Translations under genes and position numbers: made by a program
Shown: positions 8,402-17,163 of the stretch, piece by piece
How positions within the stretch are numbered: the first letter of the stretch is position 1
Layout of the letters: each line of letters begins with the position of its first letter
Source: Gallionella sp.
GTDB lineage: Bacteria > Pseudomonadota > Gammaproteobacteria > Burkholderiales > Gallionellaceae
Length of the DNA stretch: 64,000 nt
Assembly (NCBI GenBank): GCA_013044075.1
Contig: JABEVG010000059.1
Span: 1 to 64,000, forward strand
Direction of reading: 5' to 3'
The notes under the pieces: model-generated
Told to the model about the DNA's origin: nothing
What the model saw: only the letters and a program-made list of their open reading frames with translations
Database searches by the model: none

Positions 8402-10129
8402 TTACTGGCTATTGAGTTTTTCCAACAACTCGCGGATTTTCAGCGGGTCGTCGGCGCGCAGTATTTTCTGCGTCAGCGCGGCGATCTCGGGCAGGCTGGT
8501 GGTGAGCACGCGCTGTTTGATACCCGGCACTTGCGCGGAGGACATGGAGAACTGGCGCAGTCCCATACCCAGGAACAAGCGCGTGTAGCCCAACTCACCG
8601 GCCATCTCACCGCACACCGAGACCGGAATACCGAACTTGTTGGCGGTGCTGATCACATGCGACAACAGGTGCAGGACGGCCGGATGCAGCGGATCGTAGA
8701 GATGCGCGACCTCCTCGTCGGTACGGTCTATCGCCAGCGTGTACTGGATCAGATCGTTGGTGCCGATGGACAGAAAATCCAATCGTTTCGCGAACACATT
8801 GAGTGCCAGTGCCGCCGCCGGAATCTCTATCATGCCGCCGATCTTCACCTCGCGGTCGTAGGGTATGCCCTCGTCGTCCAGGCTTTGTTTGGTCGCCGCG
8901 ATGAACTGCAAGGTCTGGTTGATCTCCGCCGCGCCCGACAGCATCGGGACGAGTATCCTGACGTTGCCGAAATGCGTGGCGCGCAGCAGCGCGCGCAACT
9001 GGGTGCGGAACAATTGCGGCTCGGACAGACAGAGCCGGATCGCGCGCAGACCCAGCGCGGGATTGTTGGCGACACGCTCCGCGCCTTTGAGCTGCTTGTC
9101 CGCCCCCAGATCGAAGGTGCGTATGGTCACGGGCTGGCCTTCCATGCCCACCGCCACCGCTTTATAAGCGTGAAACTGCTCCTCTTCGTCGGGCAGCACA
9201 TCGCGATTCAGGAACAGAAATTCGCTGCGGAACAACCCTATCCCGGTCGCGCCGTTCTCTTTCACCTCGACCAGGTCGTCCGGTTTTTCGATGTTGGCGT
9301 ACAACTCGATGGTGCTGCCGTCCAGGGTGTTGGCGCGCGCGCCGCGCAGACGTTTGAGTTTCTTGCGTTCCAGGTCCCACGCGCTTTGGCGCAGTTTGTA
9401 TTCGGCGAGTATGGCTTTGTCCGGATTGACGATGAGCACACCCTGCTCGCCATCCAGGATCAACAAGTCATCCTCGCGCAGCAACTCGCGCGCATGATGC
9501 AAACCCACCACGCACGGCGTGTTCAGACTGCGTGCCACGATGGCGGTATGCGAGGTCGCGCCACCCAGATCCGTGATAAACGCGGCATATTGCTGCGGCC
9601 TGAACTGGATCAGATCGGCGGGACTCAGATCGTGCGCGACCAGTATCGTTTCCACATCATGGCGGGTCGGGGCAGGCTGGTGTCCCGGCTGTCCGAGTAA
9701 TTGTTTGAGCAACCGCTCCGCGACCTGCGTCACGTCGGTCTGCCGCTCGCGCAGATACGCATCCTCGAATTCATCGAACTGCGCGACCAGTTTTTCGGTC
9801 TGCGTCTTCAAGGCCCACTCGGCGTTGCAATGCTCGGTGGCGATCATGTCGCGCGGTGACACGCTCAACAGGGGATCGTCCAGAATCATCTGGTGCAATT
9901 CGAGAAAGGCATCGAACTCGGCGGCGGCATATTGCGGACGATTGCCGCGCAAGCTGATGAATTCGTTGCGCGTGGCGAGCAGTGCCGCATCAAAGCGCGC
10001 GATCTCTTCCTCGACCAGCGGTTTGGGCAACACGTAATGCACGACCTCCAGCGAGGTGTGCGACAACAGATGCGCGTACCCGATCGCGATACCGCTGGAG
10101 ACGGCGATGCCATGTAGCGAAAAGGTCAT
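8402..10129 (-). CDS. ptsI: phosphoenolpyruvate-protein phosphotransferase (PTS enzyme I)
   Basis: 575 residues, full length. It takes phosphate from PEP onto His194 in GGATSHTAIVARS and passes it to HPr. Other signatures are GIGLFRSEFLFL, a PEP-binding block, and VSVCGEMAGE with the active-site Cys near the C-terminus. Its start forms an ATGA overlap with the HPr stop. No EIIB or EIIC gene is nearby, so this is the incomplete, regulatory PTS known from many betaproteobacteria, where phosphorylation state rather than sugar uptake is thought to be the output. Confidence 0.96.
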   Translation of the reverse strand: MTFSLHGIAVSSGIAIGYAHLLSHTSLEVVHYVLPKPLVEEEIARFDAALLATRNEFISLRGNRPQYAAAEFDAFLELHQMILDDPLLSVSPRDMIATEHCNAEWALKTQTEKLVAQFDEFEDAYLRERQTDVTQVAERLLKQLLGQPGHQPAPTRHDVETILVAHDLSPADLIQFRPQQYAAFITDLGGATSHTAIVARSLNTPCVVGLHHARELLREDDLLILDGEQGVLIVNPDKAILAEYKLRQSAWDLERKKLKRLRGARANTLDGSTIELYANIEKPDDLVEVKENGATGIGLFRSEFLFLNRDVLPDEEEQFHAYKAVAVGMEGQPVTIRTFDLGADKQLKGAERVANNPALGLRAIRLCLSEPQLFRTQLRALLRATHFGNVRILVPMLSGAAEINQTLQFIAATKQSLDDEGIPYDREVKIGGMIEIPAAALALNVFAKRLDFLSIGTNDLIQYTLAIDRTDEEVAHLYDPLHPAVLHLLSHVISTANKFGIPVSVCGEMAGELGYTRLFLGMGLRQFSMSSAQVPGIKQRVLTTSLPEIAALTQKILRADDPLKIRELLEKLNSQ

Positions 10130-10395
10130 TCGCCTTCTCCGAAATAATCGTTGATGAGTGCCAGCAACGCCCGCATCGCTTCGGCTTCATCCTCACCCTG
10201 GGTTTCGATGTTGATGGTCGTGCCTTTGGCGGCCGCCAGCATCATCACGCCCATGATGCTTTTCGCATTCACGCGGCGGTGGTTGCGCGACAGCATGACC
10301 TCGCATTTGAAGCCCGATGCCAGCTGCGTGAGCTTGGCGGAAGCGCGGGCGTGCAGACCGAGTTTGTTGATGATGAGTACGTCTTGTTGTTGCAT
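10126..10395 (-). CDS. ptsH: phosphocarrier protein HPr
   Basis: 89 residues. The phosphorylated histidine is His15 in KLGLHARASAKL, and Ser46 in NAKSIMGVMML is the target used by HPr kinase/phosphorylase, so both control inputs are preserved. HPr passes phosphate from enzyme I to the EIIA encoded just upstream. The start at 10395 gives the normal length; the frame is open to 10551 but that extension overlaps EIIA. Two bases separate it from the EIIA stop, and its own stop overlaps the ptsI start, so the three are translationally coupled. Confidence 0.95.
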   Translation of the reverse strand: MQQQDVLIINKLGLHARASAKLTQLASGFKCEVMLSRNHRRVNAKSIMGVMMLAAAKGTTINIETQGEDEAEAMRALLALINDYFGEGE

Positions 10396-10397
10396 GG

Positions 10398-10790
10398 CTA
10401 AATATCCGCATTCATATATACGATGCAATCGCGGCCACCTTCCCACGCGACCTTGGCCAGCTCGGGCAGATCGCCCACAGGATGACATACCACGCGCAGC
10501 AGCATGGGCAGATTCACGCCGGCCACGCCGATGACGCGTCCGACATGACACAGTTGGCGGCCGATGTTGCTCGGCGTCGCGCCAAACACGTCCGCCAGCA
10601 TCAACACGCCGCTGCCTCCATCCAATTGCTTGATGAGCTCCCGGCCTTCTGCCAGTTTTTGCTGCGTGTCATCGTCCGCCAACACCGACAACACCCTGAG
10701 ATTGTCCGGCACCGAGCCCAATATATGCCTGACGCAATCGACCAGACTATCGCCCAGCCCGTTGTGCGTAACCAACAAAATCCCCACCAT
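10398..10790 (-). CDS. PTS EIIA component, mannose/fructose (ManX) type
   Basis: 130-residue stand-alone EIIA of the mannose class. The phosphorylation site is His9 in LLVTHNGLGDSL, and DVFGATPSNIG is the second conserved block. In sugar-transporting systems this domain is fused to or paired with EIIB; neither EIIB nor EIIC/D is present here, so it is probably a regulatory phosphate acceptor. Its ATG overlaps (TGATG) the stop of the restored frame of the small membrane-protein gene upstream. Gene order EIIA-HPr-EI downstream of gshA is a known betaproteobacterial arrangement. Confidence 0.92.
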   Translation of the reverse strand: MVGILLVTHNGLGDSLVDCVRHILGSVPDNLRVLSVLADDDTQQKLAEGRELIKQLDGGSGVLMLADVFGATPSNIGRQLCHVGRVIGVAGVNLPMLLRVVCHPVGDLPELAKVAWEGGRDCIVYMNADI

Positions 10791-10998
10791 CAGATGACCC
10801 CCAGAAAATGCGCCAATATGGCGCAGACCAGCAATAACATTGCGATTCCGTAACGCAACAACCAGCGCGTGAACGCACCTTGGCAGCCTCGATCTTTTGT
10901 TCTTCCCCGACTATCGTCGAGATCTTGCGCATGGCATTCACTGCCGTCGCATGCTTGACCTTGTGCTCGATCACTTCATCGACTGACTGCGTCATCAT
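10790..10998 (-). pseudogene. small membrane-anchored protein gene with a one-base frameshift
   Basis: The frame opens with MMTQSVDEVIEHKVKHATAV, overlapping the apbE stop (ATGA), and is clearly coding to ...QKIEAA. After about 10882 it becomes Cys/Trp-rich nonsense running into the EIIA gene to 10747. Shifting by one base at 10881-10883 gives QGAFTRWLLRYGIAMLLLVC followed by AILAHFLGVI and a stop at 10790-10792 that overlaps the EIIA start as TGATG. The restored protein is 69 residues: a charged, probably helical N-terminus and one C-terminal membrane segment. Either one C was lost from a CCC run (real mutation or sequencing error) or the product is the 83-residue frame as written. Function unknown. 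Confidence 0.65.
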
Positions 10999-12023
10999 TC
11001 CACCTCGACCGGACTGTTCTTGTCGGTCAATTCTAGCCGTTTCTGCAAGGCAGCTGTGACATGCAAGCGACCCTGCTCATCGACCAGCATCGCCGAATCC
11101 AGGTCCATCAGCGCGGCGGCATTGCGCCAGCCCTTGACCCCGGACATGAACAACGGTTTGGAATCCGCATCGGACAACACCCCCGCGCGCGCGCCGTGGG
11201 TCAGGACGGTCACCGCCTGCACGGCCTGCATCGGGTAGCCGGTGTGCGGGTTGATGAGATGACAGTAGCGCACCTCGCCCAGCATGAAGTACCGCTGGTA
11301 GTCGCCGGACGTGCCGATCGCCTCGCCATCGCGCAGTTCCAGGCTCGCCAGTGCGCCAGACTTGCGCGGATGCTGGATGCCCACCCGCCAGGGGCGGTCG
11401 CCGTGCTTGCCCAACGCCATGACATTGCCGCCGATATTGATCAGCGCGTTGCGGATGCCGCGCTTGCGCAACAGCGCGGCGGCTCGGTCCAGCGCGTAGC
11501 CTTTCGCATACCCGCCCAGATCGATCTGTACCGCCGGGTTCTTGCTTTCGACCCGACCACGCACGACGGACAAGTCACTCATCTGCGGATTCGCCGCCAC
11601 CCACTTGGCGATGTCTTTTTCTTCCGGCTGCACCGGCTTGAACTCATCGGCATGGAATCCCCACAGCCCGACCAGGCCGCCGATAGCCGGGTTGAACATG
11701 CCGTGCGATTGCCTGGAGATCAGCGTCGCGTCTTTCAATATCGCCACCATCTCGTCGGAAACCGCCACGCTTTCACCCTTGGCGATCGCGGCATTCAGAT
11801 CGCTCAACTCGCTGGGCTGCCAGGCGTGCAGCATGGTGTGCAACCGCTGGAACTCCTGCATCACCGCGCTCGCCGCCTGCTTGGCCTCGGCTTCCGGCGC
11901 GCCGTAGATACTGACTTCCACCAGTGTGCCGAACACGTAACCCTGCTCCTGGTACAGCGGCTCTTTGCTGCTGCACGAACCCAGTAGCCATATGGCAAGC
12001 AAGACGAGTAAACGGGATCTCAT
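10995..12023 (-). CDS. apbE: FAD:protein FMN transferase (flavin trafficking lipoprotein)
   Basis: 342 residues. An N-terminal lipoprotein signal (MRSRLLVLLAIWLLGSC) puts it at the periplasmic face. ApbE covalently attaches FMN to Thr/Ser of target flavoproteins such as NqrB, NqrC and RnfG. Family marks include IDLGGYAKGYALDRAA, INIGGNVMALG and the Mg-binding region THGARAGVLSDADSKPLF. It begins five bases after the gshA stop and its stop overlaps the next gene. No ApbE substrate is encoded in the window. Confidence 0.93.
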   Translation of the reverse strand: MRSRLLVLLAIWLLGSCSSKEPLYQEQGYVFGTLVEVSIYGAPEAEAKQAASAVMQEFQRLHTMLHAWQPSELSDLNAAIAKGESVAVSDEMVAILKDATLISRQSHGMFNPAIGGLVGLWGFHADEFKPVQPEEKDIAKWVAANPQMSDLSVVRGRVESKNPAVQIDLGGYAKGYALDRAAALLRKRGIRNALINIGGNVMALGKHGDRPWRVGIQHPRKSGALASLELRDGEAIGTSGDYQRYFMLGEVRYCHLINPHTGYPMQAVQAVTVLTHGARAGVLSDADSKPLFMSGVKGWRNAAALMDLDSAMLVDEQGRLHVTAALQKRLELTDKNSPVEVE

Positions 12024-12028
12024 TCTCT

Positions 12029-13300
12029 CTAGTTCTCCGCCGCTTCAATCTCCAGCGCGGCGGCCAATAGGGCAAGACGCGCCACCACGCCATAGGCGTA
12101 GAACCGGTTGGGCGTGTCGTCGGGCGCGCAATCTGGATTGGGCAGACTGCAACAGCTCTCGAACGCCAGCGGCACGAATTGCATGCCCGGCGCGTTGAGG
12201 TTTTCGTCCACGCCGCGCCCGGTATTCACGCGATAAAATCCGCCGACCACATAATGATCCACCATGTAGATCACCGGCTCGGCCACCGCCTCGTTGATGT
12301 TCTCGAAGGTGTACACCCCCTCTTGCACCAGCACGTCGCTGACGGCCAGCCCTTCTTTGACGACCGCCATTTTGTTGCGCTGCTTGCGGTTCAGCGCGGT
12401 GATCTCGCCGGCATCCTTGACCGTCATGATGCCCATGCCATAAGTGCCCGCGTCGGCTTTGACGATGACGAAAGGATCGTGCTTGACTCCGTATTCGGCA
12501 TACTTGACGCGCATCTTTTGCAGCGTGGCATCCACCTTTTCGGCCAGACATTCCAGACCGATGCGCTCCTGGAAGTTGACCTGATTGCAGGTGTCAAAAT
12601 AAGGATTGATGAGCCAGGGATCGATGTTGATGAGTTGCGCGAATTCGCTGGCGACCTTGTCGTATAGCGCGAAATGCTGCGACTTGCGCCGCGTGTACCA
12701 GCCCACCGAGAGCGGCGGATAGATGTCCTGTTCGAGATTCTTCAGGATGTCCGGTACACCGCCCGACAGGTCGTTGTTGAGCAGCACCACACAAGGATCG
12801 AAGTCTTCCAGCCCCAGGCGGTTGCCGCGTCGCACCAAGGGCTCCAGCGTCAGCGTGCCGCCGCTGGGCAAGGCTATCGGCGTGGCGTGAGTGATTTCCG
12901 GCAGCAGACTGCCCACGCGCACGCGCATCCCAGCCTGCTTGATGATGGTAACCAGGCGCGCCACGTTTTCCAGATAATACATATTGCGCGTGTGATTCTC
13001 CGGAATCAGCAATACCCCGCGCGCCTCGGGACAGACCTTCTGCACCACGCTTTGCATGGCTTGCACGCACAGCGGCATAAAATCGGGGTTGAGATTATTG
13101 AAGCCGCCGGGGAACAGATTGGTATCGACGGGAGCGAGTTTGAAGCCGCTGTTGCGCAGATCGACCGAGGCGTAGAACGGCACGGGATGCTCCTGCCATT
13201 GCGTGCGCAGCCAATGCTCGGTGGTGGGCATGGCGGACAACAACCGTCGCTCCAAGTCCAGCAGCGGGCCGGTCAATGTTGTGGTGAGATGAGGGACCAT
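12029..13300 (-). CDS. gshA: glutamate-cysteine ligase, ferrooxidans type
   Basis: 423 residues, the family of short GshA found in Acidithiobacillus, Nitrosomonas and similar bacteria (TIGR02049-type), different from the E. coli enzyme. It makes gamma-glutamylcysteine, the first step to glutathione. Conserved parts include HPVPFYASVDLRNSGFKLAPVDTNLFPGGFNN near the N-terminus (shown in two pieces: HPVPFYASVDLRNSG and FKLAPVDTNLFPGGFNN), and VKADAGTYGMGIM, an ATP-grasp-like glycine loop. The start at 13300 fits the family; no strong Shine-Dalgarno is visible. gshB, often the next gene in relatives, is absent here and apbE occupies that place. Confidence 0.9.
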   Translation of the reverse strand: MVPHLTTTLTGPLLDLERRLLSAMPTTEHWLRTQWQEHPVPFYASVDLRNSGFKLAPVDTNLFPGGFNNLNPDFMPLCVQAMQSVVQKVCPEARGVLLIPENHTRNMYYLENVARLVTIIKQAGMRVRVGSLLPEITHATPIALPSGGTLTLEPLVRRGNRLGLEDFDPCVVLLNNDLSGGVPDILKNLEQDIYPPLSVGWYTRRKSQHFALYDKVASEFAQLINIDPWLINPYFDTCNQVNFQERIGLECLAEKVDATLQKMRVKYAEYGVKHDPFVIVKADAGTYGMGIMTVKDAGEITALNRKQRNKMAVVKEGLAVSDVLVQEGVYTFENINEAVAEPVIYMVDHYVVGGFYRVNTGRGVDENLNAPGMQFVPLAFESCCSLPNPDCAPDDTPNRFYAYGVVARLALLAAALEIEAAEN

Positions 13301-13435
13301 GTGTTTCAGTGTGTAATTAACCCGGCGCATTCTAGCCGATAGGCCGCGATAAATCCGCCGTCGTCCGCAATGAAACGCACGCTGCCGGGTAGCGGTGTTA
13401 AAATCGCGCCCCAATTTTTTGAAGTCGAGCAGCTC

Positions 13436-15031
13436 ATGTTATCCACCGCAAACATCACCATGCAATTCGGGGCGAAACCCCTGTTCGAGAATGTCTCGGT
13501 CAAATTCGGCGACGGCAACCGTTACGGCCTGATCGGCGCGAACGGCTGCGGCAAATCGACCTTCATGAAGATCCTGGGGCGCGACCTGGTGCAGACTTCG
13601 GGGGAAGTGATGATAGACAAGAACGAGCGGCTGGGTAAGTTACGCCAGGACCAGTTCGCCTACGAGGACATGCGCGTGCTCGATGTCGTGATGATGGGCC
13701 ACACCGAGATGTGGGCGGCGATGTCGGAACGCGACGCGCTGTATGCCAATCCCGACGCGACCGAAGAAGACTACATGCGCGCCGCCGATCTGGAGGCGAC
13801 CTTCGCCGAATACGACGGTTACACCGCCGAAGCGCGTGCCGGTGAGTTGCTGCTGGGACTGGGCATAGACATCAAACTGCATCAAGGACCGATGCGCGAA
13901 GTCGCGCCGGGCTTCAAGCTACGCGTGTTGCTGGCGCAGGCACTGTTCTCCAATCCCGATATTTTGTTGCTGGATGAGCCGACCAACAACCTGGACATCA
14001 ACACCATCCGCTGGCTGGAGAACATCCTCAACGCGCGCACCTGCACCATGGTCATCATCTCGCACGACCGCCACTTCCTGAACAGCGTGTGCACCCACAT
14101 GTCCGATCTGGACTACGGCAAGATCACCACCTACCCCGGCACTTACGACGATTACATGCTGGCCGCGACACAAGCGCGCGAACAGCAATCCGCCGACAAC
14201 AACAAGGCCAAGGAAAAAGTCGCCGAACTGAAAGCCTTCGTGGCACGCTTCTCGGCCAATGCGTCCAAGGCCAAACAAGCGACCTCGCGTGCGCGCCAGA
14301 TCGACAAGATCAAGATCGAAGACATCAAACCTTCCAGCCGCCAGTATCCGTTCATCCGCTTTGAATACGACGAGCGCGAGAAGCTGCATCGCACCGCCGT
14401 GGAAGTCGAGAACCTGACCAAGGGTTTTGACAAGGTGCTGTTCTCCAACGTCAATCTGCGTGTCGATGCGGGCGAGAAAGTGGCCATCATCGGCCCGAAC
14501 GGTATTGGCAAGACCACGCTGCTGCGCTGTCTGGCGGGTGACCTTGCGCCTGACTACGGCGTGATCAAATGGACGGAAAAAGCCAAGATCGGCTACTACG
14601 CACAGGACAGCACCAGCGAATTCGCGCAGGACCGGATCATGACCGACTGGATGACTTATTGGCGCGGCCCGGGCGACGACGACCAGACCGTGCGCGCAAC
14701 CTTGGGACGCTTGTTGTTTTCCGGTGACGATGCCCATAAACCGGTGAAAGTACTGTCCGGTGGTGAAAAGGGACGCTTGCTGTTCGGAAAACTGATGCTG
14801 CAACGCAACAACGTGCTGCTGATGGACGAGCCGACCAACCATATGGACATGGAATCCATCGAGTCGCTCAACACCGCGCTGCTGGAATACAAAGGCACCG
14901 TGGTGTTCGTCAGCCACGACCGCGAGTTCGTCTCATCCTTGGCGACACGCATCATCGAAATCACCGACAAGGGCGTGAACGATTACCACGGCACCTACGA
15001 AGAATATCTGCGTGACCAGGCGATGGCTTAA
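13436..15031 (+). CDS. ybiT: ABC-F family ATPase, YbiT-like
   Basis: 531 residues, matching E. coli YbiT closely in length and in its opening [12 protein letters not shown]. Two ATPase domains carry Walker A motifs GANGCGKST and GPNGIGKTT, and Walker [12 protein letters not shown] and [12 protein letters not shown] charged linker of about 80 residues between them is the P-site tRNA-interaction motif that lets ABC-F proteins act on ribosomes; there is no membrane domain. The start at 13436 is preferred over the open upstream codons. Divergent from gshA. A palindrome follows the stop. Confidence 0.93.
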   Translation: MLSTANITMQFGAKPLFENVSVKFGDGNRYGLIGANGCGKSTFMKILGRDLVQTSGEVMIDKNERLGKLRQDQFAYEDMRVLDVVMMGHTEMWAAMSERDALYANPDATEEDYMRAADLEATFAEYDGYTAEARAGELLLGLGIDIKLHQGPMREVAPGFKLRVLLAQALFSNPDILLLDEPTNNLDINTIRWLENILNARTCTMVIISHDRHFLNSVCTHMSDLDYGKITTYPGTYDDYMLAATQAREQQSADNNKAKEKVAELKAFVARFSANASKAKQATSRARQIDKIKIEDIKPSSRQYPFIRFEYDEREKLHRTAVEVENLTKGFDKVLFSNVNLRVDAGEKVAIIGPNGIGKTTLLRCLAGDLAPDYGVIKWTEKAKIGYYAQDSTSEFAQDRIMTDWMTYWRGPGDDDQTVRATLGRLLFSGDDAHKPVKVLSGGEKGRLLFGKLMLQRNNVLLMDEPTNHMDMESIESLNTALLEYKGTVVFVSHDREFVSSLATRIIEITDKGVNDYHGTYEEYLRDQAMA

Positions 15032-15051
15032 GCCCCGCGAATCTTAAAGCT

Positions 15052-15079
15052 CGTCATTCCCGCGACGGCGGGAATGACG
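15052..15079. repeat. REP-like palindrome after ybiT
   Basis: Perfect 12-base arms CGTCATTCCCGC and GCGGGAATGACG with a four-base loop. This is the widespread extragenic palindrome of the CGTCATTCCCGC family; a variant occurs twice at 21948-22074. It may also end ybiT transcription, although no U-run follows. Confidence 0.8.
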
Positions 15080-15095
15080 ACCATCTAGCTAGTTT

Positions 15096-15935
15096 ATGGA
15101 AACTTCTTCGGCAACAATCGGCGTATTCGATTCCGGTGTGGGCGGACTCTCCGTGCTGCACCACATCCGCCGCACGTTACCCGAAGCGCGCCTGATCTAC
15201 GTCGCCGATTCCGCTCATGTCCCCTACGGTGACAAGCCCGCAGCCTATATCGAACAACGCTCGCACACCCTTACCCGTTTCCTGATCGAACAAGGCGCGG
15301 AGGCCATCGTCATCGCCTGCAACACCGCCACGGCAGCCGCAGCCGCGAGTCTGCGCACTCAGTTCTCGTTGCCCATCATCGGCATGGAACCCGCCGTCAA
15401 ACCCGCCGTCGCGGCAACCAGGAGCGGCGTGGTCGGCGTGCTGGCGACCACCGGCACGTTGGAGAGCTCGCGCTTCGCCGCCTTGCTGGAGCGCTACGGC
15501 GAAGAAGTCGAGATCGTCACCCAAGGTTGCCCCGGACTGGTCGAACAAGTGGAGCAGGGCGATTTGAACGGATCTCGCACCCGCGAGTTGATCGCCCGCT
15601 ATACCGCGCCGCTGTTGGTTCGCGGAGCGGATACTTTTATTTTGGGTTGCACCCATTACCCTTTTCTCGCGCCGCTGATACGCGACGTAGTGGGCGAGGG
15701 CATCACACTGGTAGACACCGGCGCGGCGGTGGCAAGACAAGTGCAACGGCGCATTCAAAGCGAGTTGTCCACGCGCACAAAATCTGCTCATCCTTCGACA
15801 GGTTCAGGACGAACGGATTTACATGATGCCGCTCAATTTTTCACCAGCGGCGATACCGAAGCTGCCTCGCGCATCATGTCACTGTTGTGGGGAGAAACCG
15901 TAGTCGCGCGACAATTACCCATCGAGTGCCTATAA
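15096..15935 (+). CDS. murI: glutamate racemase
   Basis: 279 residues. It converts L- to D-glutamate for peptidoglycan. Both catalytic cysteines are present, in VIACNTATAA and FILGCTHYPFL, along with GVFDSGVGGLSVL at the N-terminus and YVADSAHVPYGDK. Between VARQVQRRIQSEL and AAQFFTSGD there is a Ser/Thr/Gly-rich insert, SAHPSTGSGRTD, whose DNA (15792-15816) looks like a dispersed extragenic repeat, so the protein is slightly longer than usual at a C-terminal surface position. Both active-site regions are intact, so it is probably functional. Confidence 0.95.
   Translation: METSSATIGVFDSGVGGLSVLHHIRRTLPEARLIYVADSAHVPYGDKPAAYIEQRSHTLTRFLIEQGAEAIVIACNTATAAAAASLRTQFSLPIIGMEPAVKPAVAATRSGVVGVLATTGTLESSRFAALLERYGEEVEIVTQGCPGLVEQVEQGDLNGSRTRELIARYTAPLLVRGADTFILGCTHYPFLAPLIRDVVGEGITLVDTGAAVARQVQRRIQSELSTRTKSAHPSTGSGRTDLHDAAQFFTSGDTEAASRIMSLLWGETVVARQLPIECL
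15792..15816. repeat. dispersed-repeat-like sequence inside murI
   Basis: CCTTCGACAGGTTCAGGAC followed by GAACGG. I recognise this as close to the short repeat (CTTCGACAGGCTCAG...GAACGG form) seen many times between genes in betaproteobacterial genomes. Here it is in frame and encodes PSTGSGRT within MurI. The family assignment is from memory, not from a search. Confidence 0.6.
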
Positions 15936-15987
15936 ACTCGGAGTTTCATTCGCTACAATCTGCCGGAACAATCTCGGGAAAAATCGC

Positions 15988-16839
15988 ATGAAGCATCACT
16001 ACACCCTGACCATCTCCTGCCCCGACCGCGCCGGCATCATCGCCGCAGTGAGCGGCTTCATCGCCCAGCATGGCGGTTTCATCGTCGAGGCGAGTTATCA
16101 CACCGAACAGGAGGCCGAGCATTTCTTCATGCGCCAGGAGATACGCGCCGACTCCTTGCCGTTCGACGCAAATGAATTTCGCCGCCTGTTCACGCCGCTG
16201 GCGGAGAAGTTCGGCATGGTCTGGCAGCTTGCCGATTCGGCAATCAAAAAACGGCTGGTGGTACTGGTGAGCAAGCAGGATCATTGCCTCGACGATCTGC
16301 TGCACCGCTGGCGCAGCGGCGAGTTGCTGGTAGATATTCCGTGCGTGATCTCCAACCACGAAGACTTGCGCAGCTTTGTCGAATGGCATGGCATCCCGTT
16401 CATCCATGTCGATATGCAAAGCGATAAAGCGGCCGCGTTCAAGAAGATCGCCTCGCTGTTCGAGGAGTATCGCGGCGACACCATGATCCTGGCGCGCTTC
16501 ATGCAGATCATGCCGCCCGCACTGTGCCGCCGTTATGCCGGGCGCATCATCAACATCCACCACAGCTTTCTTCCCTCCTTCGTTGGCGCGAAGCCTTATC
16601 ACCAGGCTTACCAGCGCGGCGTGAAACTCATCGGCGCGACCTGCCATTACGTCACCGACGAACTGGACGCGGGACCCATCATCGAGCAGGACACGGTGCG
16701 CATCGATCATGGCGACACGGTAGACGATCTGGTGCGTTACGGACGCGACATCGAAAAGACAGTGCTATCACGCGGCCTGCGTTATCACGTGGAGAACCGC
16801 GTGCTGGTGTGCGGCAACAAAACCATCGTGTTCCGCTAG
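15988..16839 (+). CDS. purU: formyltetrahydrofolate deformylase
   Basis: 283 residues. The N-terminal ACT domain (about 1-85, beginning YTLTISCPDRAGIIAAVSGF) is followed by a formyltransferase-fold hydrolase domain. The catalytic region INIHHSFLPSFVGAKPYHQA carries the conserved Asn and His, and GATCHYVTDELDAGPIIEQD contains the catalytic Asp. It releases formate from 10-formyl-THF, balancing one-carbon pools and supplying formate to PurT. Other purine genes (purC, purE) lie elsewhere in the window, so this one stands alone. Confidence 0.95.
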   Translation: MKHHYTLTISCPDRAGIIAAVSGFIAQHGGFIVEASYHTEQEAEHFFMRQEIRADSLPFDANEFRRLFTPLAEKFGMVWQLADSAIKKRLVVLVSKQDHCLDDLLHRWRSGELLVDIPCVISNHEDLRSFVEWHGIPFIHVDMQSDKAAAFKKIASLFEEYRGDTMILARFMQIMPPALCRRYAGRIINIHHSFLPSFVGAKPYHQAYQRGVKLIGATCHYVTDELDAGPIIEQDTVRIDHGDTVDDLVRYGRDIEKTVLSRGLRYHVENRVLVCGNKTIVFR

Positions 16840-16853
16840 CATGGCATTGCCGC

Positions 16854-17090
16854 TCAACCAATAGGCTCATTTGTTTTGGCGTCACGTTGCTTCAGAGAAC
16901 TGACTCTACTCTTCAGAAATTTAATATCTTCCTTTAGACTCTCCGACAAGTTTCGATAGCGTTCCAAATCATTTCGAACCTTTTCGTCAACTTGCTCGAA
17001 TGTTTTTTCCTGGCGATAATCCTTGTGGTTATAGGCAACGGTCAGACCAAAGAACACACCCACGCCAAAGTATATTATCCCTTCAAACAT
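16854..17090 (-). CDS. small membrane protein of unknown function behind a sigma-54 promoter
   Basis: 78 residues: one short hydrophobic segment (MFEGIIYFGVGVFFGLTVAY), then a long charged, probably coiled-coil tail (about residues 30-70) rich in Glu, Lys and Arg with heptad-like Leu/Val. AGGAG sits seven bases before the ATG at 17090. Codon use is more AT-rich than its neighbours. I do not recognise a family. A sigma-54 element (17147-17163) lies upstream, nearly the same as the one before the porin-glnK-amtB operon next door, so expression under nitrogen limitation is inferred. The tail would face the cytoplasm if the N-terminus is outside. Confidence 0.75.
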   Translation of the reverse strand: MFEGIIYFGVGVFFGLTVAYNHKDYRQEKTFEQVDEKVRNDLERYRNLSESLKEDIKFLKSRVSSLKQRDAKTNEPIG

Positions 17091-17146
17091 CGCTATTTCT
17101 CCTGTTATAAATTTGCAGCAAACCTACGTCTTCCGGAATTTATCAA

Positions 17147-17163
17147 AGCAGCAATCGTGCCAA
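17147..17163 (-). promoter_or_regulatory. sigma-54 (-24/-12) promoter of the 78-residue membrane protein
   Basis: On the minus strand the sequence TTGGCACGATTGCTGCT has GG (17161-17160) and GC (17149-17148) exactly ten bases apart, the defining spacing of RpoN promoters (TGGCACG-N4-TTGCW). Eighteen of 20 bases match the element at 20381-20400. The predicted start of transcription near 17136 leaves a leader of about 46 bases. No clear NtrC site pair was found upstream. Confidence 0.75.
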
